IMG/VR virus record: IMGVR_UViG_3300006641_000077
Location: 1-37,363 of that record
Direction: 5' to 3' (one strand)
Length of the DNA: 37,363 nt
Source of the DNA: a virus
How positions within the stretch are numbered: position 1 is the stretch's first letter; each line of letters starts with the position of its first letter. Positions 9,450-17,600 of the stretch are shown one piece after another. Under the pieces are notes generated by a model. That model ran no database searches and had not been told where the DNA came from. It saw only the letters and a list, made by a program, of their open reading frames with translations. Made by a program: the position numbers and the translations under genes.

Positions 9450-10087
9450 TAGAAGTCGTCATTCTCGTTTTTGACTTCCACTTTCATAATAACTTTAGAC
9501 GGTTCTAACGGTTTAACCTTTTCAACTACTGCGGAAGATTTTGTTTCTTTCTTATTTATAACCGCTTCCGCTATAGGTTTTTCAATTTTATATTTCTTTT
9601 CATACTCTTTGATCTGCTTAGTTAGTGTTTTGATCTCTTCTTTAAAACGCTCGTTCTCTTCCTTGAGATTATCACACTCAACATTTTTGCTTTTAAATTC
9701 GGTCTTTAGATCATTGAACTGATTACTTAAAGCATCCATATTAGATACTTTGTTTACCATGGCATGATACTGTTCTTCCCAACGCTTTGCATTGTTTAAA
9801 GAATCATTTAGATGATTTATGCTATTTTCACTATTTACTTTTTGTTCTCTTAAAGAGTTGATCTCCTTATTAAGAGAATCAATAACATGATCCTTTTGTT
9901 GTGAAAGATCACTAACAGTTTGGTCTTTTTCTTGAAGAAGATTGTTGATAACCTGGTCCTTTTCTTGGACCAGGTTATTTGAGATTTTGAGACTAGTTTT
10001 CAACTGCATAATCTCATTCACATTATTATGAAGAGTTTCTACTACAGTATCAACATAAGTGTTTATAAAAGTTGTTTGGTCACTCAT
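9449..10087 (-). CDS. coiled-coil protein of the fibre operon
   Basis: A protein of 212 aa with no recognised family. Residues about 15-165 are strongly heptad-patterned and charged, with a repeated element EKDQVINNLL / EKDQTVSDLS / QKDHVIDSLN (residues about 38-70). The last 45 residues are lysine- and valine-rich and probably disordered. Such a rod could be a fibre spacer, a fibre-assembly chaperone or a scaffold. It lies between two fibre genes. The site AGGAACTTATATAATG precedes the start. Codons about 37-48 form a perfect inverted repeat (see hairpin at 9948-9978). It is unlike its Asn/Ala/Ser-rich neighbours in composition. Function unknown. Confidence 0.8.
   Translation of the reverse strand: MSDQTTFINTYVDTVVETLHNNVNEIMQLKTSLKISNNLVQEKDQVINNLLQEKDQTVSDLSQQKDHVIDSLNKEINSLREQKVNSENSINHLNDSLNNAKRWEEQYHAMVNKVSNMDALSNQFNDLKTEFKSKNVECDNLKEENERFKEEIKTLTKQIKEYEKKYKIEKPIAEAVINKKETKSSAVVEKVKPLEPSKVIMKVEVKNENDDF
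9553..9560 (-). promoter_or_regulatory. possible late promoter box TATAAATA inside the coiled-coil gene
   Basis: An exact TATAAATA on the minus strand inside the 212-aa gene, about 100 bases before the start of the 1,254-aa fibre. Its distance from the start is longer than for the other boxes, so it may be chance in AT-rich DNA. Confidence 0.35.
9948..9978. repeat. perfect 12-bp inverted repeat (hairpin, 7-nt loop) inside the coiled-coil gene
   Basis: ATAACCTGGTCC at 9948-9959 and GGACCAGGTTAT at 9967-9978 are exact reverse complements with TTTTCTT between. It codes for LVQEKDQVI near the start of the 212-aa coiled-coil gene. In the transcript it is not followed by a U-run, so it is not a simple terminator. 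Confidence 0.85.
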
Positions 10088-10105
10088 TATATAAGTTCCT
10101 ATCTG

Positions 10106-11521
10106 TTAGAACGAACCACCATCAAGCATTGCAAACGATGGAACACCAGTCGATGATGCCTGCAATACTTGTCCTTCTGTACCAGCGGATGTTACTTGTA
10201 ATGCACCGCTACCACCACGACCAAATAGAACACCGTTTAGTGTAGCAGATACGATACCAGTACCACCGTATGCAACGTTAACTGTTGATCCATTCCAAGT
10301 ACCTGCTGTGATTGTTCCGACACCAGTGATACCAGTATATGAACCAGATAGTCTAGTAGTTCCTAGTGTGCCAGATGTGATGAATCCTGCATCGGATGCT
10401 GCTGCAGCCAATACTGCTACGTTAGATGCTAATGAAATGTTGTTAGCATTTGCGGAAGCAAAAGTAGCGGCAAGAGTATTTACGTTTGCGGATAGTGACT
10501 GAGTATTAGATACAAACGCCGCTGCTAGTGTATTAACGTTTGCTGATAGTGACTGGCTGTTTGAAACAAATGCTGCGGCCAATACTGCAACGTTTGCTGA
10601 CAATGATACGGCGTTAGCATTAGCAGTATTAAATGCAGACTGTGTTAGATATGTGGCTGCTGCATAGTTATTGGCAGCAGCACCAACGTTGTTAGCATCT
10701 GTTTGAGATGCGACGATAGAATATACACCAGCAAGTGTATTTGATGTAAACTGCCAAGAGTTTGCTGTTTCATTCCAGATAAATGCAGCATTGGATGTTC
10801 TAGCACCACGATTGACTTCAAGACCGGCATTCTCTGTTGGTTGAACGTTTCCAGGAAGATCAGCATTTAGTGTAACGATATTATCGCCAACTAGTAGTGT
10901 TTGAGTATTTACATATGTTGTGGTTCCTGATACTGTTAGACTACCAGTAACAGTTACGTCACCAGAAATCGTGCCACCAGTCTTAGGATATGCGGCACCA
11001 GCAAGAGTATTAACGTTTGCTGCTAGTGCGGCAACGTTTGTTGATAGAGATGCTGCATTACTGTTAGCAGCGGCATAAGCAACGTTGAGAACGTTGAATG
11101 CACCGGTTCCAATTGTTACACCTGAGTTTGCCTGAGTGTATGCAGCATTAGTAACTGCCCAATTAGAGTTTAGTGAACTAAGTGTAGTGTTACCTTGTGT
11201 ATATGCTGCATTGGTAACGGCCCAATTAGAGTTTAGTGAACTAAGTGTGGTGTTACCTTGTCCAAAAGCGGCATTTGCAGTATTGAATGCTCCAGTACCA
11301 ATAGCAGTAGCACCACCACCTGTATTAGCGGTAGTTGCTGCATATAGAGCAAGATTTGTCCAGTAACCACCACCAATCTCAATAACACCAGTACCAGTTG
11401 GATTACCAAGAAATAGTTTTTCTGAATTATAGGAATAAGCAAGTTCTGCTGCTGATAGAGAACCATCTACTGGCTTAGCAGTAGTAGATGATCTTTTAAT
11501 TTGAATGATTGTATTAGCCAT
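10106..11521 (-). CDS. tail fibre with coiled-coil repeats (471 aa)
   Basis: The N-terminus MANTIIQIKRSSTTAKP with LSAAELAYSYNSEKLFLGN is the same attachment domain type as in the 1,254-aa fibre. Residues about 60-130 hold a duplicated element, QGNTTLSSLNSNWAVTNAA, twice in tandem. A shared 125-aa beta cassette (AAYPKTGGTISGDVTVTGS to AAATYLTQSAF) lies at about 170-300, then coiled-coil repeats FVSNSQSLSANVNTLAA to about 375. The end is an aquatic-phage fibre C-terminus (GRGGSGALQ ... SFAMLDGGSF). A strong ribosome binding site, GGAGGAA, lies inside the last codons of the 77-aa gene upstream. Role: side or long tail fibre subunit. Attachment site unknown. Confidence 0.85.
   Translation of the reverse strand: MANTIIQIKRSSTTAKPVDGSLSAAELAYSYNSEKLFLGNPTGTGVIEIGGGYWTNLALYAATTANTGGGATAIGTGAFNTANAAFGQGNTTLSSLNSNWAVTNAAYTQGNTTLSSLNSNWAVTNAAYTQANSGVTIGTGAFNVLNVAYAAANSNAASLSTNVAALAANVNTLAGAAYPKTGGTISGDVTVTGSLTVSGTTTYVNTQTLLVGDNIVTLNADLPGNVQPTENAGLEVNRGARTSNAAFIWNETANSWQFTSNTLAGVYSIVASQTDANNVGAAANNYAAATYLTQSAFNTANANAVSLSANVAVLAAAFVSNSQSLSANVNTLAAAFVSNTQSLSANVNTLAATFASANANNISLASNVAVLAAAASDAGFITSGTLGTTRLSGSYTGITGVGTITAGTWNGSTVNVAYGGTGIVSATLNGVLFGRGGSGALQVTSAGTEGQVLQASSTGVPSFAMLDGGSF
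10615..11005 (-). repeat. fibre cassette copy B (in the 471-aa fibre)
   Basis: Second copy of the module described at 7254-7635. Protein differences are few (LLVGDNIV for LLIGDNLV, LEVNRGART for LEINRGART, WNETANSWQF for WNENANSWQF). Confidence 0.85.
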
Positions 11522-11522
11522 T

Positions 11523-11756
11523 TTAGAAAGTTCCTCCGTTTATGATAGGCAATTCTTTGACAACATATTTTCCACTTGCCTCATCATAAACTAACACTTC
11601 GTTATTATCAGCGTCGGAGGCATCGATATCTTGTAGTTTTGACAAAGTATTGATGCTTGGACCAACTTGATTAACAGACTTAACCTGTTGTCTTTGGTTA
11701 GTATTTATTAAAACACGATTACTTGATTTACTGAATACTGTTATTTTGTTTCCCAT
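11523..11756 (-). CDS. small conserved phage virion-associated protein (77 aa)
   Basis: A protein of 77 aa. The middle, LSKLQDIDASDADNNEVLVY, followed by DEASGKYVV, matches short fibre-adaptor proteins I know from T4-like aquatic phages, where a line such as 'LxDVDxxxxxDxxxLVYDxxxxKYVV' recurs. Its last residues, INGGTF, resemble the LDGGSF end of the next fibre, suggesting a shared C-terminal interaction motif. It starts 7 bp after the preceding gene with GAGAG upstream. Probably a fibre-associated structural protein. The exact function is not known. Confidence 0.7.
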   Translation of the reverse strand: MGNKITVFSKSSNRVLINTNQRQQVKSVNQVGPSINTLSKLQDIDASDADNNEVLVYDEASGKYVVKELPIINGGTF

Positions 11757-11763
11757 TGGACTC

Positions 11764-12099
11764 TCATCTAGTTATTCCTGGTGTAACAATCACAATTCCT
11801 TCAACCAATCTAGTGTAAATATCCGAATTACGTGTGCGAACGTCAAAAAGATATGTTCCGGGTCTGAGATTAGATGTGTTTGCAGCAGTCATACTTAAAG
11901 TAATTTCTCCATTTGCTGCATCTGTTATAGTGCATACAAGATTTGCTGCGGCATTCTGAGATAGCAAAGATTTTCTTAAAGAACTAGTTACGACATATCC
12001 TTGAACATTTTGATACAAGTCTGTTACATCATCCTGTAAAACAATAGATGTTGTAAAATCTGTTCCTTGATCTATATAAAGTTCAACGTAATCTGTCAT
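11764..12099 (-). CDS. small beta-sandwich baseplate/fibre protein (BppU N-terminus-like)
   Basis: A protein of 111 aa. The pattern YIDQGTDFTTSIVLQDD at the start, a central ITDAANGEITLSMTAANTS and the final RPGTYLFDVRTRN...TRLVEGIVIVTPGITR is typical of the small phage domain that opens upper-baseplate or tail-fibre proteins ('QGxDFxxxVxLxD ... LPAGxYxxDL'). Here it is a free-standing gene. It follows the 145-aa gene with 3 bp between stop and start. Role inferred as adaptor joining fibres to baseplate. Confidence 0.7.
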   Translation of the reverse strand: MTDYVELYIDQGTDFTTSIVLQDDVTDLYQNVQGYVVTSSLRKSLLSQNAAANLVCTITDAANGEITLSMTAANTSNLRPGTYLFDVRTRNSDIYTRLVEGIVIVTPGITR

Positions 12100-12102
12100 T
12101 TG

Positions 12103-12540
12103 TTAACTTTCGGTTGGTGTTAGTGATGGTAACTGTATCTCTATCCAATCCATGCTATTTTCATCCCAAGTAAAATATTTTCCAAGAACATTTGGATATG
12201 GTTTCGGTGCTGTCCATTCACCAGTAGTTTCGTTTAGTGTCCATGTATTAGCATATGGAAATGATTCTCTCATAGTCTGAATCTTGTTTGCTTTTTCAAC
12301 AGTAGACATAGGTCTTATGACATGAAAATCTTGATAGACACCATCTATTTTTCTATATTCAGTTCCTTCGTATATCTCAAAAGGTCCTGCTGCAGGAGTT
12401 GCGTTTCTGGTAAACTTTTCAAATCCTTCTGGAGGATTTTCTGAATCCAAATAAGGATATATCATTCTTAGATTTGATTCAGTAATAGGATGCTCGTATG
12501 GTGCTCCATCTCTTACTTGAATGTATAGTCTCTCTGTCAT
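12103..12540 (-). CDS. conserved phage fibre-region protein (145 aa)
   Basis: A protein of 145 aa. The N-terminal part, LYIQVRDGAPYEHPITESNL followed by YPYLD, and the tryptophan motif near the end (WTLNETTGEWTAPKPYP, then YFTWDENSMDWIEI) are found in small proteins next to T4-like fibre genes, some of them annotated as fibre-assembly or host-specificity proteins. The residue pattern 'TWxxxExxGxW..P' repeats as 'FTWDExxxxW'. GGAG lies 5 bases before ATG. It sits between the glycine-rich tip gene and the adaptor gene. Function is not established. Confidence 0.65.
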   Translation of the reverse strand: MTERLYIQVRDGAPYEHPITESNLRMIYPYLDSENPPEGFEKFTRNATPAAGPFEIYEGTEYRKIDGVYQDFHVIRPMSTVEKANKIQTMRESFPYANTWTLNETTGEWTAPKPYPNVLGKYFTWDENSMDWIEIQLPSLTPTES

Positions 12541-12541
12541 A

Positions 12542-13252
12542 TTAACTCCAACTTATCGTTACAGAGCCATTGGCTCCTGCTGATCCATTAGCACCACTAC
12601 CAGTGATACCAAATTTACCATCGCCACCCGCACCACCTTGTCCGACAACTACTGTATAACTACTTCCCCACACAACATATCCTGCTGTTGATGCAAATGT
12701 CCAGGACTTAGTTTGCCTATTACCTATACCACCAGCGAGTCCAGAACAATAACGAGTGGCTTCGATTAATGCACCTAAACCGCCGGCACCCCCAGATCCA
12801 CCGCCAGCGCCTTGATCAACACCACCAGATCCTGTGCCATTAGTGCCGATTAAACCACTATAACAACTACCATTACCTCCACCACCACCGCCGGCGATTA
12901 CTGATGTTGCTGATCCAAAAGATGAACTACCACCAACAATTCCTGGATCTCCGTTGATTGGAATTAATACTGCTATGGCACCGCCACCAGCACCACCACC
13001 TCCAGCACCTCTTACATCAACGCTTAATGTTTGATAAGCAGGACATAAAAATGTGTATGTTCCTGGTGTGTTGTATGTTGCTGATCCTGCAGCTGGCTTG
13101 TTTCTAAAATTTGATACGGAGATTGCACCAGATTGCACACCAGCCAAATATCTCACTAGAGATTCATTTAGTGATGTTTGTGCTGTTGAACTACCTTTTA
13201 CAAGTGATGCAATAGTAGAAAATGAAACTGGTCCGCTACCAGCAATAGGCAT
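12542..13252 (-). CDS. glycine-rich short fibre tip protein (236 aa)
   Basis: The N-terminus, MPIAGSGPVSFSTIASLVKG and the following LAGVQSGAISVSNFR, matches the 'GxISFSxI ... ISxSxFR' opening of short phage structural proteins. From about residue 55 (ATYNTPGTYTFLCPA) the sequence enters a glycine-rich adhesin domain with many GGGG runs and ends GSVTISWS. That layout fits a Gly_rich_2-type receptor-binding tip. It is encoded straight after the S74-chaperone fibre, whose stop lies 3 bp away. Role inferred as receptor contact on a side fibre. No catalytic motif. Confidence 0.8.
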   Translation of the reverse strand: MPIAGSGPVSFSTIASLVKGSSTAQTSLNESLVRYLAGVQSGAISVSNFRNKPAAGSATYNTPGTYTFLCPAYQTLSVDVRGAGGGGAGGGAIAVLIPINGDPGIVGGSSSFGSATSVIAGGGGGGNGSCYSGLIGTNGTGSGGVDQGAGGGSGGAGGLGALIEATRYCSGLAGGIGNRQTKSWTFASTAGYVVWGSSYTVVVGQGGAGGDGKFGITGSGANGSAGANGSVTISWS

Positions 13253-13255
13253 AGA

Positions 13256-14380
13256 TTAGACCTTTCTCTCCAGTTCCTCAACTCTATCTGAGAGTTGCTT
13301 TATGCATTCAATCAAAATAGGAACAACTTTAGAATAGTCAATTGTCTTAACTTTTTGTTCTTCGCTTAGACCTTCTACACCACCATCTACAGAAACAACT
13401 AGTTCTGGTAATACTTGTTCAACTTCTTGTGCAATTAGACCATATGAATGTTTACCAGTTTCAATCCAATCAAACGTAACGCCTCTGAGTTGCTTGACTA
13501 GTGATAATGGTTCTGAAATTGTTACAATGTTTTCTTTGAGTCTAGCATCGGAGAATGCTGTGATATCACCAGTAGCAGTAATTGATCCTGCAACTGTTAG
13601 TGAACCGTTTAAGGTTCCTGCTGTGTTTTGAAATGATGTGTTTGCTCTACTAAGCGATGCTACGGCAAAGTTATTAGCACTAATTGCAGTATAATTAGCA
13701 TAGTTATTAGCATTGGATGCTGTTGTATTTGCCCATGAATTTGCGATAGCAGTAACTACTGTAATTGCATAAGCGTTTGCAGATACAGCAGTATAGTTAG
13801 CATAGTTATTAGCACTAGATCCAACACTGTTGGCCCATGAATTTGCTCTTACTGCGGCTACGTTTGCATAGTTATTAGCATATGCTGTAACTGTTGTTGC
13901 AAAACTATTACCGCTTGTTCCAACAGTGTTAGCCCATGAGTTTGATCTGGCAGCAGCCGTATTTGAATAATTGAATGAATTTATGTTTGTTCCGCTATTA
14001 GACGAGGCACCAACACGTTCGGCATAAGCATTTGCTGAAGCACCAACTAATTCTGCATATGAATTGCTATAAGATGCAATCGTTAGCGTTCTAGAATTAG
14101 CAGAAGTTCCGACTGTATTTGCCCAAGTATTGGAATATCCTGTCAATAAATTGGTAAAGTTATTTGATCTGGTCGAAACAGTATTGGTCCAAGCATTTGC
14201 TCCAACAGAAACATCATATGCTAATAGATTCGCTGTGTTTGCCTTGTTAAATATGACATAAGAACTTTCGGTCACTCCATATGCATATGTGTTTGCTTGA
14301 TCTAACGCAACAATAATCTGATTTGTTCTCACTCGCCAAGTATCAAATGTGTCTGTTAGTGCGACGTTTGCTAAGGGCAT
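13256..14380 (-). CDS. tail fibre with hendecad repeats and C-terminal S74 intramolecular chaperone
   Basis: A protein of 374 aa. Residues about 15-230 form regular 11-residue repeats (for example YSNTWANTVGT, RANSWANSVGS, SANAYAERVGA), expected to form a right-handed coiled-coil stalk. From about residue 272 it carries a Peptidase_S74 intramolecular chaperone domain: SDARLKENI with candidate Ser277 and Lys282 of the autocleavage dyad, then YGLIAQEVEQVLPELV and a terminal coiled coil (IECIKQLSDRVEELERKV). In this family the C-terminal part drives trimerisation and is cut off after folding. ATG overlaps the previous stop (TAATG) and AAAGGA lies upstream. Role: trimeric side fibre. Confidence 0.92.
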   Translation of the reverse strand: MPLANVALTDTFDTWRVRTNQIIVALDQANTYAYGVTESSYVIFNKANTANLLAYDVSVGANAWTNTVSTRSNNFTNLLTGYSNTWANTVGTSANSRTLTIASYSNSYAELVGASANAYAERVGASSNSGTNINSFNYSNTAAARSNSWANTVGTSGNSFATTVTAYANNYANVAAVRANSWANSVGSSANNYANYTAVSANAYAITVVTAIANSWANTTASNANNYANYTAISANNFAVASLSRANTSFQNTAGTLNGSLTVAGSITATGDITAFSDARLKENIVTISEPLSLVKQLRGVTFDWIETGKHSYGLIAQEVEQVLPELVVSVDGGVEGLSEEQKVKTIDYSKVVPILIECIKQLSDRVEELERKV

Positions 14381-14640
14381 TACTTTACCAATCCTTTAAG
14401 TAATTCTTTGATTTCTGTCATATCGGTTTTTAATTGATCAATGTCATCCTTCATTGTATTTAGTTGAATGCTCTTTGCTTTCCTTAGTTTGTAGGCATTC
14501 AATGAGTTGTTGTCTTTACACACCACTGCACCGGATGGAGTCTTATAGAATCCATCCACATCTGTTTTTGTTTCTTTATCGGGAACAGGACTTTTTACAG
14601 TCTTGTTCCCGTTTATGTAAAGATAATCTAATACGTCCAT
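14380..14640 (-). CDS. small coiled-coil structural protein (86 aa)
   Basis: A protein of 86 aa. The first half contains FYKTPSGAVVCKDNNSLNAY, and the second half is a basic then heptad-patterned helix, MKDDIDQLKTDMTEIKELLK. I recognise the layout (GAVVNxDxxxLxAYKxxK, then a coiled coil) from small conserved proteins near fibre genes of T4-like phages; its role is unknown. It starts 5 bp after the 2,114-aa gene with only a weak AGAAG site, so it is probably translated by coupling. A near-perfect hairpin covers codons 10-20 (14580-14611). Confidence 0.75.
   Translation of the reverse strand: MDVLDYLYINGNKTVKSPVPDKETKTDVDGFYKTPSGAVVCKDNNSLNAYKLRKAKSIQLNTMKDDIDQLKTDMTEIKELLKGLVK
14580..14611. 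repeat. 13-bp inverted repeat (hairpin, 6-nt loop) inside the 86-aa coiled-coil gene
   Basis: CGGGAACAGGACT at 14580-14592 pairs with AGTCTTGTTCCCG at 14599-14611 with one wobble or mismatch. It covers codons 10-20 (GNKTVKSPVPD) of the small coiled-coil gene. In the transcript it is followed by AUAAAG, not a U-run. Confidence 0.82.
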
Positions 14641-14644
14641 GTTA

Positions 14645-17600
14645 TTACTTCTGCAATGCTATGACACGAAGATCGGCCACTCTTGGGAAAATAGCACTTG
14701 AATCAGACTTTAGACCAATCTTGATCTGATACTGTTTGAATCCTTGGAATAGTGTATTGGCACTATTTGTATATTCTACAATAGGAGAATCCTGATCATT
14801 TCTACCAGTCATATATGAATCTGGGAACTTGAACTGGAACTCACGCCAATCTTTTCTATTGGTCAAGGATGAATAAGACTTAGTATCAAATGCTTCCATT
14901 TCAATCCAATCTCTACCTCTAATAGACTCAAAGTCTTCTCCATGTGATATTCTAGTATAAACAATAAAGTCGGCATTTGATGTAGGTGGTCTATATGCTG
15001 TTAGAATGATTCGTAAATCTTCAGCATCTTGACCATCTGCCAGTGTTATGATCTGAGAGATATACTTATTCTTCAATCCACCACCAGAAGAAGCAATTTC
15101 ACCGGCAGTATTGGAATTGATTAGATTTTGAATATACACAGTATAAGTTCTATCAATGTTAACAACTGGTGATACATAGTCACTTGTTGTCGTCATGTTG
15201 ATCTTAACACGATTTGATTGTCTTCCAGCAAAAGTAGATATCTCTCTTGATCTAGAAAGAATTGCTTTTTCTTGATCAAAGTCTACTGGTGAACTAATTG
15301 CAATTGGCAAATAGTCGGTACCTTCGATCTCATTGTTACCTGTGGTTAACATCGAGAACTGACAATCGGTTGGAATAAAGTCTAAGTAACTTGGCTCAAA
15401 TTGAACAGATGAATACACAAACTTAGAAATGGCTGTAACATTTACAGTATTATCAGATAACTGTCCAAATAGAACGTCATTTGCTCTAAACAAACCATTT
15501 GATTCTGTAATTGTAAGAATTATACTATTACTATGTAATGTGCTTGTAGCATTTGATTTTGGATGTGCCTTATAAATTGTTCCTTCTGCTGTGTTCTTGG
15601 AAGCAATAGTGCTTGTTACACCCTTAGAAGTCATATTAGCAAAATAAACAGACAATGATTCGCCGACTTTATAGTGACCGCCTGTCATCTTGTAACGTGA
15701 ACCATCAATGCTACGAACTACGGAATTTGCACCAGAGTTCTGACCAATGATGAAATTACCTACCGAAATAGTACCTCCAACTGGAGTTGTGAGATTTAGT
15801 TCATCGTCGCTAAGTAATCTCTCACCAAACCATGCGCTGTTTGCTCCTGTTGCTGGTGTCAATGGAAGAGCAACATACTCTCTGCTCTGGTTACCTATAA
15901 CAGCTTCACCTGTTCTTGATGTGAACTTTGCTCTATAAAAATTGATTTTCAAATCAACTCTATCGACAATATTCCAATCTGTGTTATTGTTTGTAGTGTA
16001 TAATGTGCCTGTCAAAGGACGATCATTAACAGGTCTCTTAGTTAGAATGTCCTCTTGACCGAGAACAGAAACATACATATAATAATTTGGATTAATTCCA
16101 ACAGTGTGAATGATGAAAGCATACTCTTGATTGTTTAGCAAGAATATAGGTGCTTTGAATTTTACATTTGTTGCAACTGATCCATTACCAGATGTGTTAA
16201 CCTGACTTGATTCTAACCAAACTTCAGAATCTGGAACTTGTGTTTTAGTGATATTACCAGCAGCGTCCATTGCACGAACTTCAAACCATACTCCAAGATT
16301 TGGATCTTTTTCCGAGAAGAATACATCAACGCTCGTTAAGAATGTTCCTTCTTCTCCTGAAGGTGTATTCAACTTAAATGAATAAGCCATACAACTAATT
16401 CTATCTACATATTTACCTGTGACAGTTGTGGGTCCAGGAACAGTATTTTGTGACACAGATGTTGATGTGACAGAATATGTATTTGTTGTATTTGAAACAA
16501 CTACAGGATCAACTTGAACACCTGTTTTTGTTTCTGTTACTACATGAGATGTAGAAATAATAGTTTCTTGAACAGTCTGAGTAATACCCTGAGCATTAAA
16601 GAATGTTACGGCAGAAGATGTTGCATCAGGTTCATCTGTAGGACTATCTGTTACTGTAACTTCTTTTGAACCTGTTCTGAATGATTTACTAGAGTCAGAT
16701 GGAATTCTCAAGAAACCATAAACTCTACCATTTTCGTCAGAATACAGTTTGTCACCTTCTGCACCAGTTTTAACATAATTTGCAGAGTTGATTACTGTAT
16801 TTGAACCATTGTCTGGTGCTCCCATGACAACCACATCAGCAAGTCTTGCTGGTGTAACATAATCATTCATGAGTTGTCCATCAAAATAAACATAATGTCT
16901 AGTTGATGCCTTAACACCTCTTGCTTCAAATGCAATTGTTTGCGGACGAATATCTGCAATAGGAGCAACAGCAACAACCTTATCTCCAATACTTTGTGTT
17001 TCGGTTTGCAAACTCTGGAACGTCTCTGTAAATGTTCTTGACGCCTGAGTTGATGTCGAAGTAACAGTCTGATAAGTATTAGTTGTTGTCGTTGTGGCAG
17101 TAATAGAAATAGAACTGCCTGTAATCTGAAGTGTTAGTGTATCTCTTGGACTAATCCATACTGACGGTAATGGTGGTATCTGAGATGCACCATAAGTAAT
17201 TAAGTCATTAAGTTCGCCTAGTGTTTTTGGTAAAGTTCTGATAGGAATCTGCGGCGCCGGCGGCGGAGCAATCGCTGTAAGAAAATTATTAATTCCATAA
17301 ATCAATCTAGTGAAAAAGTTAGGATCAACAGTAATAGGTGTTGATGCTCCATAAGTAGAAATCAACGATGGTAGAGCAGTTTTAATTTCCATACCTGTAT
17401 ATGTTACTGTATTAGTTCCACCACTTGATGCTGGTCCAGCAACAGATGATGTTGATGATGTTGATGAAATCAATACAGGATCGGTTGTTGTGATACCAGT
17501 AACTGTTGTTTGATAAGCACCATACACCATTGAATATGGAGTAACGTCAGCATCGGTGGCGCCGAAACTAAATGTCTGACTTGCCAGTCTGTTAGTATTC

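Noticed and set aside
9948-9978. Intrinsic terminator
   Set aside because: The stem lies inside a coding region and has no U-run on the transcript strand.
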